Assembly (NCBI GenBank): GCA_902729315.2
Contig: LR746270.1
Coordinates: forward strand, 255,501-319,500
DNA length: 64,000 nucleotides
Direction of reading: 5' to 3'
Origin: Spirodela intermedia
Taxonomy: Eukaryota > Streptophyta > Magnoliopsida > Alismatales > Araceae
Shown in pieces: positions 1 through 11,942 of this stretch (positions are counted from its first letter, which is position 1; the number at the start of each line of letters is the position of its first letter). A model generated the notes under the pieces. The model did not search any database. It saw only the letters and a program-made list of their open reading frames with translations, and was not told where the DNA came from. The position numbers and the translations under genes were made by a program.

Positions 1-1758
1 ATAATTTTTATAGTCTTATTTTTGAGATAAATGAAGAAAATAATATTAAAATAAAAATATAGAACAAGGGGGGGACCCACCAGCCAACCAAGCTCACAAG
101 TAGGTCAGAAGCATAGTCAAGGGGAGCTGCAAGTAAGGGCTTGAGTAGTTATGGACTGATGAGGACACATGTGTACCACTCCTCATCCACGTCACTAATG
201 GTTAGTTGGCCGTAGGGCAAAGAGTAATTGTATATGTGAAAAAGAGACTTATTACTTCTAAAATTAATATTCCTATATATTCATCTAAAACTTCAGCGTA
301 CAATCAATGTGGGACTAAACTCACATCACACCTTCTCCAAAATAGTTTTATTTATTTTAATATTTAAAAGACCCCTTAATTATAATAGAGATATACCATG
401 ATGATGTCAGTTTATAAGGGTATTAGAGTACTTATTTCAACCTCTCTCATGTAGGTGGGCAATCGATGTGAGTTTAAATCCTATTAGAGCCAAAATTCAT
501 ATTTTTATCTGATTAAATCATGACTTTTCAATAGATTGCCGATGAAGAATTAAGTCGCCAAAATCACTTGATTATCGGTGAAAATCTCATTAACATAATT
601 CACAAAATATATTATTATTAAAATTACTAAATATTTCATGATAAAAAGATCATGAATCTATCAAGTAAAACATTTTTGATTGATTGACGAACAAACCATC
701 ATCAGAAAGAAGATGATCTGTTGTGAGACGAGTCACCACCTCTAGAGAGCATATCAAATGCAATGAAGAGTCTTCTCTTGCTGTGTAGACTTATAGATGA
801 AACTTTCTGACACGCGCCCTACTTCTATCCAGCTCTTCTCTATCAAGTGACAGCTGTCAAAGAGCCGTAAAGTTACCATTTTTTGTTCTACTAGGTGACA
901 ACCACTAAAGATAATTTGACAACCCATTTCATTGATCTTTAGATTTTGTAAGAAGATCTAGAGATTGCCCACATCATCCTTGTCCAAGGAGAGCCTTTGA
1001 GGCTATAGACACTGCACAACAGTCTTCTTGAACGTTTAGGATTCCACTATATCGCCGACATATTATTATTGCGACGTCAAAACTCTATTTTATTATTATT
1101 TAATTAGCTTAACTTCCACCATCATTTTGTAGACTTCTCTAATAAATACTCCAGTCCTTCATGTCCAAGGAGAGCCTTTGAGACTGTAGACATTGTTCGA
1201 TGACCCTCCCAAACACATAGAATTATGACGATCATTGTTGCGAGGCTAGAACTATGTCTTTCTTGCTTTCAACTTAATTTTCACTTGATTTAGTGATAGT
1301 TTGTGTTATTTAAATTTACCAAACTATTCTCCATTCAATTATAATTCTTTTGACTTTTATAGATCTTAATTTGATTAATTAAATCATCTATAATTACTTA
1401 TGTAAAAATTACCAAACAAAACTATGTTTTCACTTAATTTGCGTTCATCTAATGCTGACATCATCCTGACATCTGCACCCTTATTTTTCTTTTTTACAAA
1501 TCTTAAATATACTTTATTTCGATTTATTAGTATAAAATTTATTAAAAAATATATTTTTTAAAGAAAATTTTAAAAAATTACCTGATATTATATTACGTCC
1601 CTATGATCAACCTAAAAAATTTGTACTATTTTTAGAACTTTTATTAAATTATAATTGATATATTTGTTCAAAAATACTTCTAAATATTAAAAAATAACTA
1701 CTTTTTAGTTTTATAATTTTTAAATTTGTGTTTGCTATACAATGACTAAGTGACATCA
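1..1758 (+). repeat. LTR-A copy A1 (solo LTR, long subfamily, cut by window edge)
   Basis: First of about 12 copies of a 1.6-1.75 kb repeat. The window opens inside it, so its TGATAAG start is missing. It runs through the landmarks common to all copies: a G-run followed by a bicyclic GC-rich block, a TATA-like ATATATTC, a T-arm-like GTTTAAATCC, two diverged inverted repeats and the terminal ACTAAGTGACATCA. It carries the extra segment of about 130 bp near 340-460 that marks the long subfamily. Many C-to-T and G-to-A changes compared with A3 or A7 make it one of the older copies. I call it an LTR because sister copies have TG...CA ends and 5-bp target duplications. Confidence 0.75.
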
Positions 1759-3171
1759 ACACTTTCTAAGGCAAATCATCAAACACCTAGTGGGCATTAG
1801 TTGGGGGCTCAGCTAGGCTTAGCAACATGGGCACAAACAGGGTTTGGAAGAGGGGGCATGGCCAAGCGGCAGGGTGCTCAAGTGAGTGCCCTTGGTCAAG
1901 CACAATGGCAAGCTTTGAGGGTCAAGTGCAGTGGCGTGTGGGTGGGCACGCAATGTGCACGTAGAGGTGCTGTAATGGCCATGTGACAGGCACAAGGCAG
2001 GAGCACACAACTGGTGGGCTCACGTGGTGGGCGAGCGCATGTGGCTGGTGCATTGGCAGCGGCACGATGAACTGTTGATGGCCTGGTAGCAGTGGCAGCA
2101 ATCTGACAGCAGCATGGCAGGCTGCTGACAGCCTAGTAGCAGCGGTGGTGACTTGGCGGCACCCCCCCTTCCTCTCCTATCCTCTCTAAATGAGATTCTT
2201 AACCAAAACACGCTTTCTCCTAAAAATGATGGCTAGCTCTCTTGGGGGTGGCTTTGCACCCCTAATATAGGGCCCCAAATGGGCCAAGGATGGAGGGGCC
2301 ATGCTTGAGGCCCAAGATGCCAAAGCCCAAAAAAGGAACATAGTCCAAAATGGGCCCTCCTCTCCAATTGGGCCCAAATGAGAATGGCCCAAAAGAGAAG
2401 AGAGGTGAGGAAAAGAAGGATACCCTCTTCTCCAACTGGGCCTAAACATGTATGGCCCGAAAGGAGAAGAGAGGAAAGAAAAGAAAACAAAAAGGAAATG
2501 GGCCTTCCCATCCCCACCATGGGCCCAACATGGACCCTAGGGATGGGAGTCCCCACATGGAGCAAAACTAAAAGCCACACAGTTCACGAACAAGGGAAAC
2601 AAGTGAAGGAAAACATAAGACATGGAAAACATAAAGGCACCTCAAGCTGTATAGCAGAACTCAAGGTCTCCTCTATTGTCTCGAGCTTGTGCATGGTGGA
2701 GATGGGTCCCATTCACCACCAATCCTCCTAGGGTTGGAAGAACTTGACTCTATTGAGTTGGTGAGTGGAACAAGCATGGGCTTGATCAAGTTTGGCTGCA
2801 AGCATGCGAGGTCCTCCTCCAAAATCTATGTGTCGTCTACTATAGTACAAGCCTGCCAATGCATGAGAAACCTCCATGAAACTTTATCCCCTGAAAAGCC
2901 AATTACCTCATGCAGTACCTCCTTGACCTGCTCATGCCAATCAGGTGGTAAAACAAGGGGAGTGGACTCAAAGGCAAACTCACTCTCAAAGAATGGGCTG
3001 GGGTAGGGAGGCTGGTCAGAAGGTGGGGCTCAGTACGTAGCCAAGTCTGCTACGTTGAATGTCGAGCTAATCCCCCATGATGGAGGGACGTTGATGATGT
3101 AGGCATTCTCACCTACACGAGTAAGGATCTAGAACAAGCCCATGCTATGAGTATGGAGCTTCATAGCCGTG
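1759..3171 (-). mobile_element. Ty3/gypsy element G1: 3' LTR and 3' end of pol
   Basis: Read on the minus strand, 3171 down to about 2690 is the degenerate tail of a gypsy polyprotein after integrase. It then passes into an LTR-like sequence rich in GGGCC/GGCCC blocks with a core promoter GGGCCCTATATTAGGGG near 2260-2280 and a purine-rich leader. The 5-bp sequence CCGTG at 3167-3171 is the target duplication of the next LTR-A copy, and pol continues across it at 4797. Stops and frameshifts show it is dead. Open frames in 1801-3006 are fragments of this remnant, not genes. Confidence 0.6.
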
Positions 3172-4796
3172 TGATAAGTCTTCATTATCATGAGTAAATA
3201 ATTAGTAAATAATGTAGTTCTAGCCTTAACTCATGATAAATAGACTTATATTTATGTTAAAGTGTGGAAATAGTTTTCAGTTGATTAATGTGAATTTTTG
3301 GGTAATTATGTGATTTTACAAGAATTTATATGATTTTTCAGTCTTGCTTTTGAGATAAATGAAGAAGAAGAAATAAAAAATAAAAATAAGACAAAATGAG
3401 GGGGACTCGCCGTCTAGCCGGGCCCGCAAATAGGTCAGAAGCTCAGTTAGGAGTAGCTGCAAGCAAGGGCTCGAGCAACTTAGACCGATAGGGGCACACG
3501 TACGAGCCACTCTCCTTCTATGTCACCGATGGCCAGTTGGTTGTGGGGCAAAGAGTGGTCATACACACAAGAGAAGGAACTTAGAAATGTAACATTACTA
3601 TATATTCGGCCAAAAAATTGGCACACAACGGACGTGGGATTAAACCCACGTCACACCTTCCTCAGAAGGGGTGGGCAATTGGCATGGGTTTGAATCCTCC
3701 TAGAGCCAAAACTCATATTTTTTTATGTGATTATCATGACTTTCTTGTAGATCGCTGGTGAAGGATTAAGCAACCAGAATCGCTAGATCATCAACAAAAA
3801 TCTCATCAACACGATTTGTGAAGTATTGTTACTAAAATTGTTGAATGATTCGCCATAGAAAGATCGCGAATCTATCGAGTAAAGCATATCTAATTGATTG
3901 ATAAACAAGCCATTGTCGAGAAGAGGACGGTCCGTCGGGAGATGAGTCGCCATCTCCTGAGAGTGTACCGGATGCAATGAAGAGCCTCCTCTTGTTGCGC
4001 AAACCTGAGGATGAAGTTCCCTGACATGTGCCCCACCTCCATTCAGCTCCTCTTCGTTGGGTGACAGCTGTTGGAGAGCTGCAAAGTCGTCGTTTTTTCG
4101 CTCTGTCAGGTGACAGCCACCAGAGATGATTCGACGACCCATTTTATTAATCTCTAGACTTCGCAAGGAGATCTAAAGATTGCCCATGTCGTCTTTATCC
4201 AAGGAGAGCCTTCAAGGTTGTGGACACTACACGACAATCCTCCTTGATGCTCAAGATTTTAGTGCATCGCCGACGCATCGCCATCGCGATGTCGAAACTC
4301 TATTTTCCTACTTTCAATTTACTTTACGCTTCATTTAGTGATAATTTTTGTGATTTTAATTTACTAAAATATATTTTGTTCAATTACGATTCTTGTAGCT
4401 TTTACAAATCTTAATTTGATTAATTAAATCATTTGTAACTGCTTATGTAAGAATCATTGGGTGGAACTCTATTTCTGCCTGATTCGCATTCGTCGGGCGC
4501 TGATGTCATCATGACATCCACACCCTTATTTCCTTTTTTCTATGAATTTTAAATATATTTCCTTTTCATTTCTTAGTATAAAATTCATAGAAAATCATAT
4601 TCATTGAGAAAAAATTTTAAAAATTGCCAGATATTATATTATATTCTTGTGATCGACTTGGAAAATTATTGCTATTTTTTGGAAGTTTTATTAAATTATA
4701 ATTGAGTTCAGAAATACTTCTAAATATCTGAAAAATCATATTTTCTAGTTTTATAAATTTTAAATTTGTGTGATATACAACGATTGAGTCACATCA
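3172..4796 (+). repeat. LTR-A copy A2 (complete solo LTR, TSD CCGTG)
   Basis: Starts TGATAAGTCTTCATTATC and ends GAGTCACATCA, 1625 bp. CCGTG lies directly before (3167-3171) and after (4797-4801), a 5-bp target duplication as made by LTR-retrotransposon integrase. Removing the LTR and one CCGTG rejoins G1 pol sequence. Short subfamily, without the 130-bp segment. No internal region or second LTR is present, so it is a solo LTR. Confidence 0.85.
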
Positions 4797-5966
4797 CCGT
4801 GCTAAGAGAATACCTCTCAGATCTCAACTTGACCATCACTTGGTTGCCCATGTTGAAGCTCTGGAGTCAACAATGTAAATCGGCAGCCTACTTGTATAAT
4901 GCATTGCGACTGGTAATCCTATTATGAATATGCTGATGCAAGTCACTAATATGCTGGGCAAATGCAGCACCATCTTCAGACACTCTAACATGTAGGTCAA
5001 CGAGCACTAAGTATAGGGGCTTGTGGGGTGCAAGACTAAGGGCAATCTCAAAAGGACTCATGCTAGTGGTGTGGTTGGCTGAGGAGTTAAGGCAAACTCA
5101 GCATGGGGGATAATCAGATCCCACATTGTGAGGTTCTCCCCCACCAAAGATCGGAGCAAGTTCCCTAAGCTCCTATTGACGACCTTTGTCTAGTTGTCCA
5201 TTTACGGATGATATGCTGTTGAGAATTTGAGCTTAGTGCCTAGCAAGCTTGACAAGGTCCTCTAGAAGTGGCTGGTGAAATGGACGTTGTGGTCTAAGAT
5301 GATGGACTTGGGCACTCCATGTAGGTGCACTATCTCTCGAAGTATAGCTGAGCTATACGGATCGCGTCGAAGGTCTTCAAACAAGCACAAAATGTGTCGT
5401 CTTTGAAAATCAATTGATGACGACCATGATAGAATCATGTTGATGGGTGGTGTGGGGAAGTCCCAATACGAAGCCAATGTTGACATCGTCCCAAGGGCGC
5501 ATCAATATAGGAAGTGTCGTATGAAGTTCAGCATTCTTCTTAACTTGCTTTGCAAAGGCACACACATGGCACTGATTGACGATGTTCCCTACATTGCACT
5601 TCAAACTCGACTAGTAGAACTAGTATCCTACAAGCGTGATCATCTTGTCACGACTGAAGTGACCGGCAAGACCTTTGGCGTGACACTCCAAAGTGAGGAA
5701 GTCTCGGAGAGAAGTGCGGGGTATGCACAATCTATTCTTAAAGAATAGATATCCATATGTCAAAAGTTAGTCTGGGTGCTTGTGTGTCGTCCCAAGCTCA
5801 AGGCCATAGTTGGGGGAATCTACATATGAGTCCTTTAAGGACTCAAATCTGGTAACCTGCACCTTCACCAAATTGAGAAGGTGGGTTCGGCAACTCAAGG
5901 CATCAGCAATCACAATATCAATGCCCTTCTTGTGCCGAATGACGAATGTGTAGTCTTGAAGATACT
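4797..5966 (-). mobile_element. Ty3/gypsy G1: integrase region (pseudogene)
   Basis: Minus-strand frames show the typical plant gypsy integrase order. The zinc-binding part has CHVCAFAKQ. The core start reads PWDDVNIGFVLGLP followed by HDSIMVVIN. The second active-site block reads LHGVPKSIILDHNVHFTSHF, where the family has SDRDVKF. Further on, in other frames, come remains of FSTAYHPQ and VNRSLGNLLRSLVGE. Stops, frameshifts and a changed catalytic Asp region make it non-functional. It ends at the LTR-A copy A3. Bases 5575-5966 are repeated at 7871-8262. Confidence 0.85.
5575..5966. repeat. 392-bp direct repeat, left copy (flanks LTR-A A3)
   Basis: G1 integrase sequence from ATTGACGATGTTCCC to TTGAAGATACT. 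The same 392 bp recur at 7871-8262 on the other side of A3. I count two differences over the whole length, both G in this copy and A in the other, as expected from cytosine deamination. There is no length change. Confidence 0.9.
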
Positions 5967-7870
5967 TGACGTGACTCAGTCGTTGTATATTAAATCACGC
6001 AAATATAAAATTTATAAAACTAGAAAATACGAATTTTCAAATATTTAGAAGTATTTCAAAATAAATATATCAATTATAATTCAATAAAAATCCCAAAAAT
6101 AGTGGTAATTTTCCAGATCGATCACAGGGATGTAATATAATATCTGGTAATTATTCAGAATTTTTCTCAATGAGTATGATTTTCTTACGAATTTTATACT
6201 AGGAAATAAAAAGGAAATATATTTAAAATTCACAAAAAAAGAGGAAATAAGGGTGCGGACGTCAGAATGATGTCAGCGCCCGGCGAACGCGAATCAGGCG
6301 GAAATAGAGTTCCGCCCGGCGATTCTTACGTAGGCGATTACAGACGACTCAATTAATCAAATTAAGATCTGTAAAAGCCGGAAGAATCGTAGTTGAACGA
6401 AGTATAGTTTGGTAAATAAAAATCAACAAAGTATCACTAAATGAAGCGTAAATTAAATTGAAAGCAGGAAAACAGAATTCCGGCGTCGCGACGGCGACGC
6501 GTCGGCGATGCACCGGAATCCTGAGCGTTCGGGAGGATCGTCGTGCAGTGTCCACGGCCTCGAAGGCTCTCCTTGGACAAAGACGACGTGGGCAATCTCT
6601 AGATAAAGCAGGAAAACAGAGTTCCAGCGTCGCGACGGCGACGCGTCGGCGATGCACCGGAATCCTGAGCGTTCGGGAGGGTCGTCATGCAGTGTCCACG
6701 GCCTCAAAGGCTCTCCTTGGACAAAGACGACGTGGGCAATCTCTAGATAAAGCAGGAAAACAGAGTTCCGGCGTCGCGACGGCGACGCATCGGCGATGCA
6801 CCGGAATCCTGAGCGTTCGGGAGGGTCGTCGTGCAGTGTCCACGGCCTCGAAGGCTCTCCTTGGACAAAGACGACGTGGGCAATCTTTAGATCTTCTCGC
6901 GAAGTCTAGAGACCAATGAAGTGGGTTGTCAAATCGTCTCCGGCGGCTGTCACCCGGCGGAGCGGAAAAACGGCGACTTTGCGGCTCTCCGGCGGCTGTC
7001 ACCCGACAGAGAGGGGCTGGATGGAGGTGAGGCGTGTGTTAGGGAGCTTCATCCTCAGGTCCGCGCAGCAAGAGGAGGCTCTTCATCGCATCTGGTACGC
7101 TCTCAGGAGGTGGCGACTGGTCTCCCGGCGGATCGTCCTCTTCCCGACGACGGCTTGTTCGTCGATCAATCGGAGATGATTTACTCGATGGATTGCGATC
7201 CTTTTATCGCGAATCGTTCAGAAATTTTAGTAGCACTGCTCCGCGAATCGCGTTGACGAGATTTTCGCCGATGATCCAGCGATTCCGGTTGCTTAATCCT
7301 TCACCGGCGATCTACAGGAAAGTCGCGATAATCAGTTAAAAATATATGAATTTTGACTCTGGGAGGATTCGAACCCGCGGCGGTCGCCCGCCCCTGAACA
7401 AGGTGGATTTAGTCCCACATCGGTTGTGCGCGGATTATTCGGGCGATTATATAATAAAGTTAGCTTTCTAGGCAAAGTCCTCTCGCGTGTACGACCACTC
7501 CTTGCCCCACAGCCGGCTGACCACCGGTGACGTGGAAGGGGAGTGGCGCACACGTGCCCCTATCGATCCAAGCAAGCCGCTCGAGCCCCTGCTCGCGGCT
7601 ACTCCCCGACTGCGCTTCCGACCCACTTGCGGGCCCGGCTGGCCGGCGGATCACCCCATTTTGCAATATTTTTATTTTTATTTCTTGTTCTTCATTTATC
7701 TCAAAACTAAGACTGTAAAAATCGTATAAAATCACATAATTACCCAAAATTCACGTTAATCAACTGAAAACCACTTTTCATGCTTTAACACAAATATAAG
7801 TCTATTTATCATGAGTTAAGGCTAAAACTATATTATTTACTAATTATTAACTCATGATAATGAAAACTAT
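5967..7870 (-). repeat. LTR-A copy A3 (solo LTR with internal 144-bp triplication)
   Basis: Reverse orientation: begins TGACGTGACTCAGTCG, the complement of the LTR-A 3' end. It ends at ATGATAATGAAAACTAT, so the last bases of the usual GAAGACTTATCA terminus are altered or lost. Length is 1904 bp because a 144-bp block occurs three times; without the extra copies it is about 1616 bp. It is GC-rich with little CpG loss, so it is among the youngest copies. No 5-bp target duplication: the flanks are a 392-bp direct duplication of G1. Confidence 0.8.
6461..6892. repeat. 144-bp tandem triplication inside LTR-A copy A3
   Basis: The block starting AAAGCAGGAAAACAGA occurs at 6461, 6605 and 6749, an exact 144-bp period. 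All other LTR-A copies have it once. The copies differ by single substitutions (for example GAATTCC versus GAGTTCC, GGATCGTCG versus GGGTCGTCA). Because 144 is divisible by three, an open frame runs through all three units at 6458-6919 and gives a false repetitive protein. Confidence 0.9.
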
Positions 7871-8262
7871 ATTGACGATGTTCCCTACATTGCACTTCAA
7901 ACTCGACTAGTAGAACTAGTATCCTACAAGCGTGATCATCTTGTCACGACTGAAGTGACCGGCAAGACCTTTGGCATGACACTCCAAAGTGAGGAAGTCT
8001 CGGAGAGAAGTGCGGGGTATGCACAATCTATTCTTAAAGAATAGATATCCATATGTCAAAAGTTAGTCTGGGTGCTTGTGTGTCGTCCCAAGCTCAAGGC
8101 CATAGTTGGGGGAATCTACATATGAGTCCTTTAAGGACTCAAATCTAGTAACCTGCACCTTCACCAAATTGAGAAGGTGGGTTCGGCAACTCAAGGCATC
8201 AGCAATCACAATATCAATGCCCTTCTTGTGCCGAATGACGAATGTGTAGTCTTGAAGATACT
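7871..8262. repeat. 392-bp direct repeat, right copy
   Basis: Second copy of the segment at 5575-5966, starting straight after the truncated end of A3. After 8262 the G1 sequence continues further upstream in the element, so this copy sits in the original order and the A3 insertion carries an added duplicate. Confidence 0.9.
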
Positions 8263-8394
8263 CAACCCAACGGACATGTCGATTACTCAGCTTTACTACG
8301 ACTACAAATACTTTAGGGCCTAATGGTCAAAGTAGAGCATGAACTCCTTCGACAAGAGGTAGTGCTACCAATGCTTCAGCACTTAGATGACGGC
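7871..8394 (-). mobile_element. Ty3/gypsy G1: RNase H to integrase linker (pseudogene)
   Basis: On the minus strand 8394-8262 reads as remains of the gypsy RNase H end: an LKHW...HYLLSKEFMLY block followed by DH-ALKYL, and then an NRHVRWVEYLQ-like linker whose downstream part reads GIDIVIADALSRR. The 7871-8262 part repeats the 392-bp duplication. Everything upstream in the element (most of RT) is missing at the border with LTR-A copy A4. Confidence 0.75.
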
Positions 8395-10004
8395 TGATAA
8401 GTCTTCATTATCATGAGTTAATAATTAGTATATAATATAGTTTTAGCCTTAACTCATGATAAATAAACTTATATTTGTGTTAAAGAATGATTTTTGGTTT
8501 TCAATTGATTAACGTGAATTTTTGGGTAATTATGTGATTTTTACAGTCTTACCTTTGAGATAAATGAAAAAAAAGAAATAAAAATAAAATATATTACAAA
8601 ATGGGGGGGTACCCGTCAGCCAGCTAGGTCCGCAAGTGGGTCGGAAGCGCAATTGGGGAGTAGCTGTGAGCAAGGACTCGAGTGGCTTAGCTTGGACCGA
8701 TAGGGGCACGTGTGCACACTCCCCTTCCACGTCACCGGTGGCCAGCCGGCTATGGGGCAAGGAGTAGCCATACACGCGAGAGAAGGAACTTTGCTTGCAA
8801 AGTTAACATTACTATATATTCGCCCGAAAAATCGGTGCACAATCGATGTGGGACTATACCCGTGTCACACCTTCCTCACAAGTGGGCGACTGGCGTGGGT
8901 TTGAATCCTTCCAGAGTCAAAATTCATATATTTTTATTTGATTATCACGACTTTCCTGCAGATCGCCGGTGAAGGATTAAGCAACGAGAATCACTGGATC
9001 ATCAGCAAAAATCTTGTCAACGCGATTCGCGGAGCATTGCTACTAAAATTGCTGAATGATTCGTGATAAAAGGATCATGAATTCATCGAGTAAATCATCT
9101 CCGATTGATTGACGAACAAGCCGTCGTCAGGAAGAGGACGATCCGCCGGGAGACTAGTCACCACCTCCTGAGAGCATACCAGATGCGATGAAGAGCCTCC
9201 TCTTGCTGCGCGGATCTGAGGATGAAGCTCCTTGACACGCGCCCCACCTCCATCCAACTTCTCTCCGTCAGGTGATAGCCATCGGAGAGCCGTAAAGTCG
9301 CCATTTTTTCGCTCCACTGGGTGACAGCCACCGGAGACGATTTGACGACCCACTTCATTGATCTCTAGACTTTGCGAGAAGATCTAGAGATTGCCCACGT
9401 CGTCTTTGTCCAAGGAGAGCCTTCGAGGCCGTAGACACTACACGACGATCCTCCCGAACGCTCAAGATTCTGATGCATCGCCGACGCATCGCTGTCGCGA
9501 CATCGGAACTCTGTTTTCCTGCTTTCAATTTAATTTATGCTTCATTTAGTGATACTTTGTGTAATTTTAATTTACCAAACTATACTTCATTCAATTACGA
9601 TTCTTCCGACTTTTACAGATCTTAATTTGATTAATTAAGTCTCCTGTAATCACCTACATACGAATCGTCGGGTAGAACTCTGTTTTTGCCTAATTCGCGA
9701 TCACGGGCGCTGACATCATCCTGACGTCCGCACCCTTATTTCCTTTTTTTCATGAATTTTAAATATATTTCCTTTTTATTTCCTAGTATAAAATTCCTAA
9801 AAATATTGTATTCATTGAGAAAAATTCTGAATAATTACTAGATATTATATTACATCTCTATGATCGACTTGGAAAATTATCGCTATTTTTGAAATTTTTT
9901 TTGAATTATAATTGATATATTTATTTAGAAATACTTCTAAATATCTGAAAATTCGTATTTTCTAGTTTTATAAATTTTATACTTGCGTGATTTAATATAC
10001 AACG
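8395..10004 (+). repeat. LTR-A copy A4 (solo LTR, last bases lost)
   Basis: Starts TGATAAGTCTTCATTATC at 8395 and follows the short-subfamily sequence to TTTAATATACAACGA. The expected CTAAGTCACGTCA end is missing, because the sequence switches there into an inverted LTR-A piece (A5). The preceding 5 bp, ACGGC, are not repeated on the right. Moderately preserved. Confidence 0.8.
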
Positions 10005-10638
10005 AGATTTTTGCTAATGATCTAATGATTCTAGTTACTTAATCCTTCACTTGCGATCTACAGGAAAGTCATGATAATCAGATAAAAAATATGAGTTTTG
10101 GCTCTCGAAGGATTTGAACTCGTGCTAGTTGCCCCCCCTTTTTGGGGAAGGTGATGTGGGTTTAATCCCACATCAATTATGCACCAAAGTTTTTGGTGAA
10201 TATATAACAATATTTTATTTCTGATCAAGTCTCTTTCTCACATGTGTACGACCACTCTTTGCCCCACAATTGACTGGCCATCAATGATGTGGAAGGAGGG
10301 TGGTGCACACGTGTGCCTATCGGTCCAAGCCACTCAAGCCCCTACTCGTGACTACTCCCTAACTACGCTTCCAACTCGTTTGCGGTCCCGACTGGCCGAT
10401 GGGTCCCCCTTATTTTGTCTTATTTCTATTTTTATTTCTTTTTCTTCATTTATCTCAAAAGTAAGATTATAAAAATCATATAAATTCGTATAAAATCACA
10501 TAATTACCTAAAAATTTACGTTAATCAACTAAAAACCACTTTTCACACTTTAACATAAATATAAGTCTATTTATCATGAGTTAAGACTAAAACTATATTA
10601 TTTACTAATTATTAACTCATGATAATAAAGACTTATCA
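10005..10638 (-). repeat. LTR-A copy A5 (5' 40% only, inverted against A4)
   Basis: Reverse-orientation fragment that begins inside LTR-A (GATTTTTGCTAATGATC) and runs to the intact LTR start, read here as ATAATAAAGACTTATCA. It covers about 635 bp of the 5' part of the LTR. The join with A4 falls in the bases ACGA, which both partners have at that point, so it looks like microhomology joining. No target duplication with either flank. Confidence 0.8.
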
Positions 10639-11942
10639 ACATGTACGAAATAGAAATAACTTGTCGTAAAATATAAATAAATATAAATGATAAAAGCAGA
10701 AAATAAAGTACTGCTCAAGTTTAGTCTACCTCCTAGGCACCAAGAGACATTGGTGTGGTGGCTTACTTTTGTTTGGACATCCCACACCATGCCGGAAGTC
10801 GCAAAAGTATTGTCTAGAAACACTATGCCGCTTGCCGTAGGGATCCACTGAAAGAGTGGTCGACCATGATGTCACTGTTGTTTGGAGGGAGAAGGGAAGA
10901 GTTGAACATTCGCCAAAGGTCTTGAGTGTAGTTGGGGGAGGAAGGAACAAGCTCACCAATTGTCGTAGGTGTTGATTGTGCGAAAAGATGGAAGAATAAA
11001 TTGTCATATTCACAACTGCTATTAGGATTTTAAAGATAATCGATAATATCTATGTTACTAGATAATAATCAATTATTATCTTTATATCCATGACGATGAT
11101 ATGTGCGAGAACTTAAGTTCTTAGTATCATGACACTTCGCAAGCTGTAAGATCAGATGTGCTTGGTCATGTGACGTATTGAGCAATGTCAGATTAACCCA
11201 CCACGAATCGATGCCTACTAAGAACTTTAAGTCCCTAGTACTGTGGCACTTTGCTAGCCATCAATTCATGGTTTATGATCACATGCATATTGAGCAGCAT
11301 TGGATTCGTGAACCACTAATGGATTGCTTTACGCTTTGAGTATCATGGTAGTTCTCTCACCGTAGAATCTATCTTATCTGATGAAATGACTTATTGAGCA
11401 CTACTAGTGCACACTAGACTACTACCCTGAAACAAATAAGAATGTTTAGTCCTATATTAGAAGGTTTTCATCGATTAAATTGAATATATATCAAAGTAAT
11501 GCTCTCTAAGTAGAGATCTATTTTCCTGAAATAAAATAATACCTAAGACCATCTTAGAAGAAGGTAAAAAGGTGGTCTACCCTCAAGCATATGACGCTCT
11601 TTGTTCCATGACTAGTTGGCCACCAGTACATGGTAGAGTGACACCCACATGCATGAAGTGAGTCCTTTGCCACATAACCCCAGCTCATGGCTCCCCTAGT
11701 CTAGGTCTACCCACTTGACCGTAGTGCCCCTCTAGGTCAACTATTGAGTGATGGCTTGCTAGGGTGGTAATATTTTGTATATTTTATTCTTTGATTTTTA
11801 TAAATAATTAAAAATGATGTTATGTATTTTAACTTACTTTTAAAATTAAAAACATATTCATATATTTATTTTACAAGCTAACACATCAAAAAAAAAAAAC
11901 AAACCTAATTAAAACATAAAAATCTAGCTTTAACACCTCTCG
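10639..11942. other. Unclassified intergenic/repeat remnant, no gene
   Basis: No coding similarity that I recognise. The first 400 bp contain short open frames without recognisable motifs. From 11108 to about 11330 two diverged direct repeats of about 110 bp occur in tandem: each has a TTCTTAGTATCATGACACTT-type start, then a CATGTGACGTATTGAGCA-type middle. A third partial unit may follow to about 11420. From 11750 to 11942 the sequence is very AT-rich with an A-run. It may be the displaced 5' part of the copia element or another old transposon, but I cannot show this. Confidence 0.4.

Noticed and set aside
6458-6919. 153-codon open frame with three 48-residue repeats
   Set aside because: Produced by the 144-bp triplication inside one LTR-A copy; sister copies do not keep the frame.
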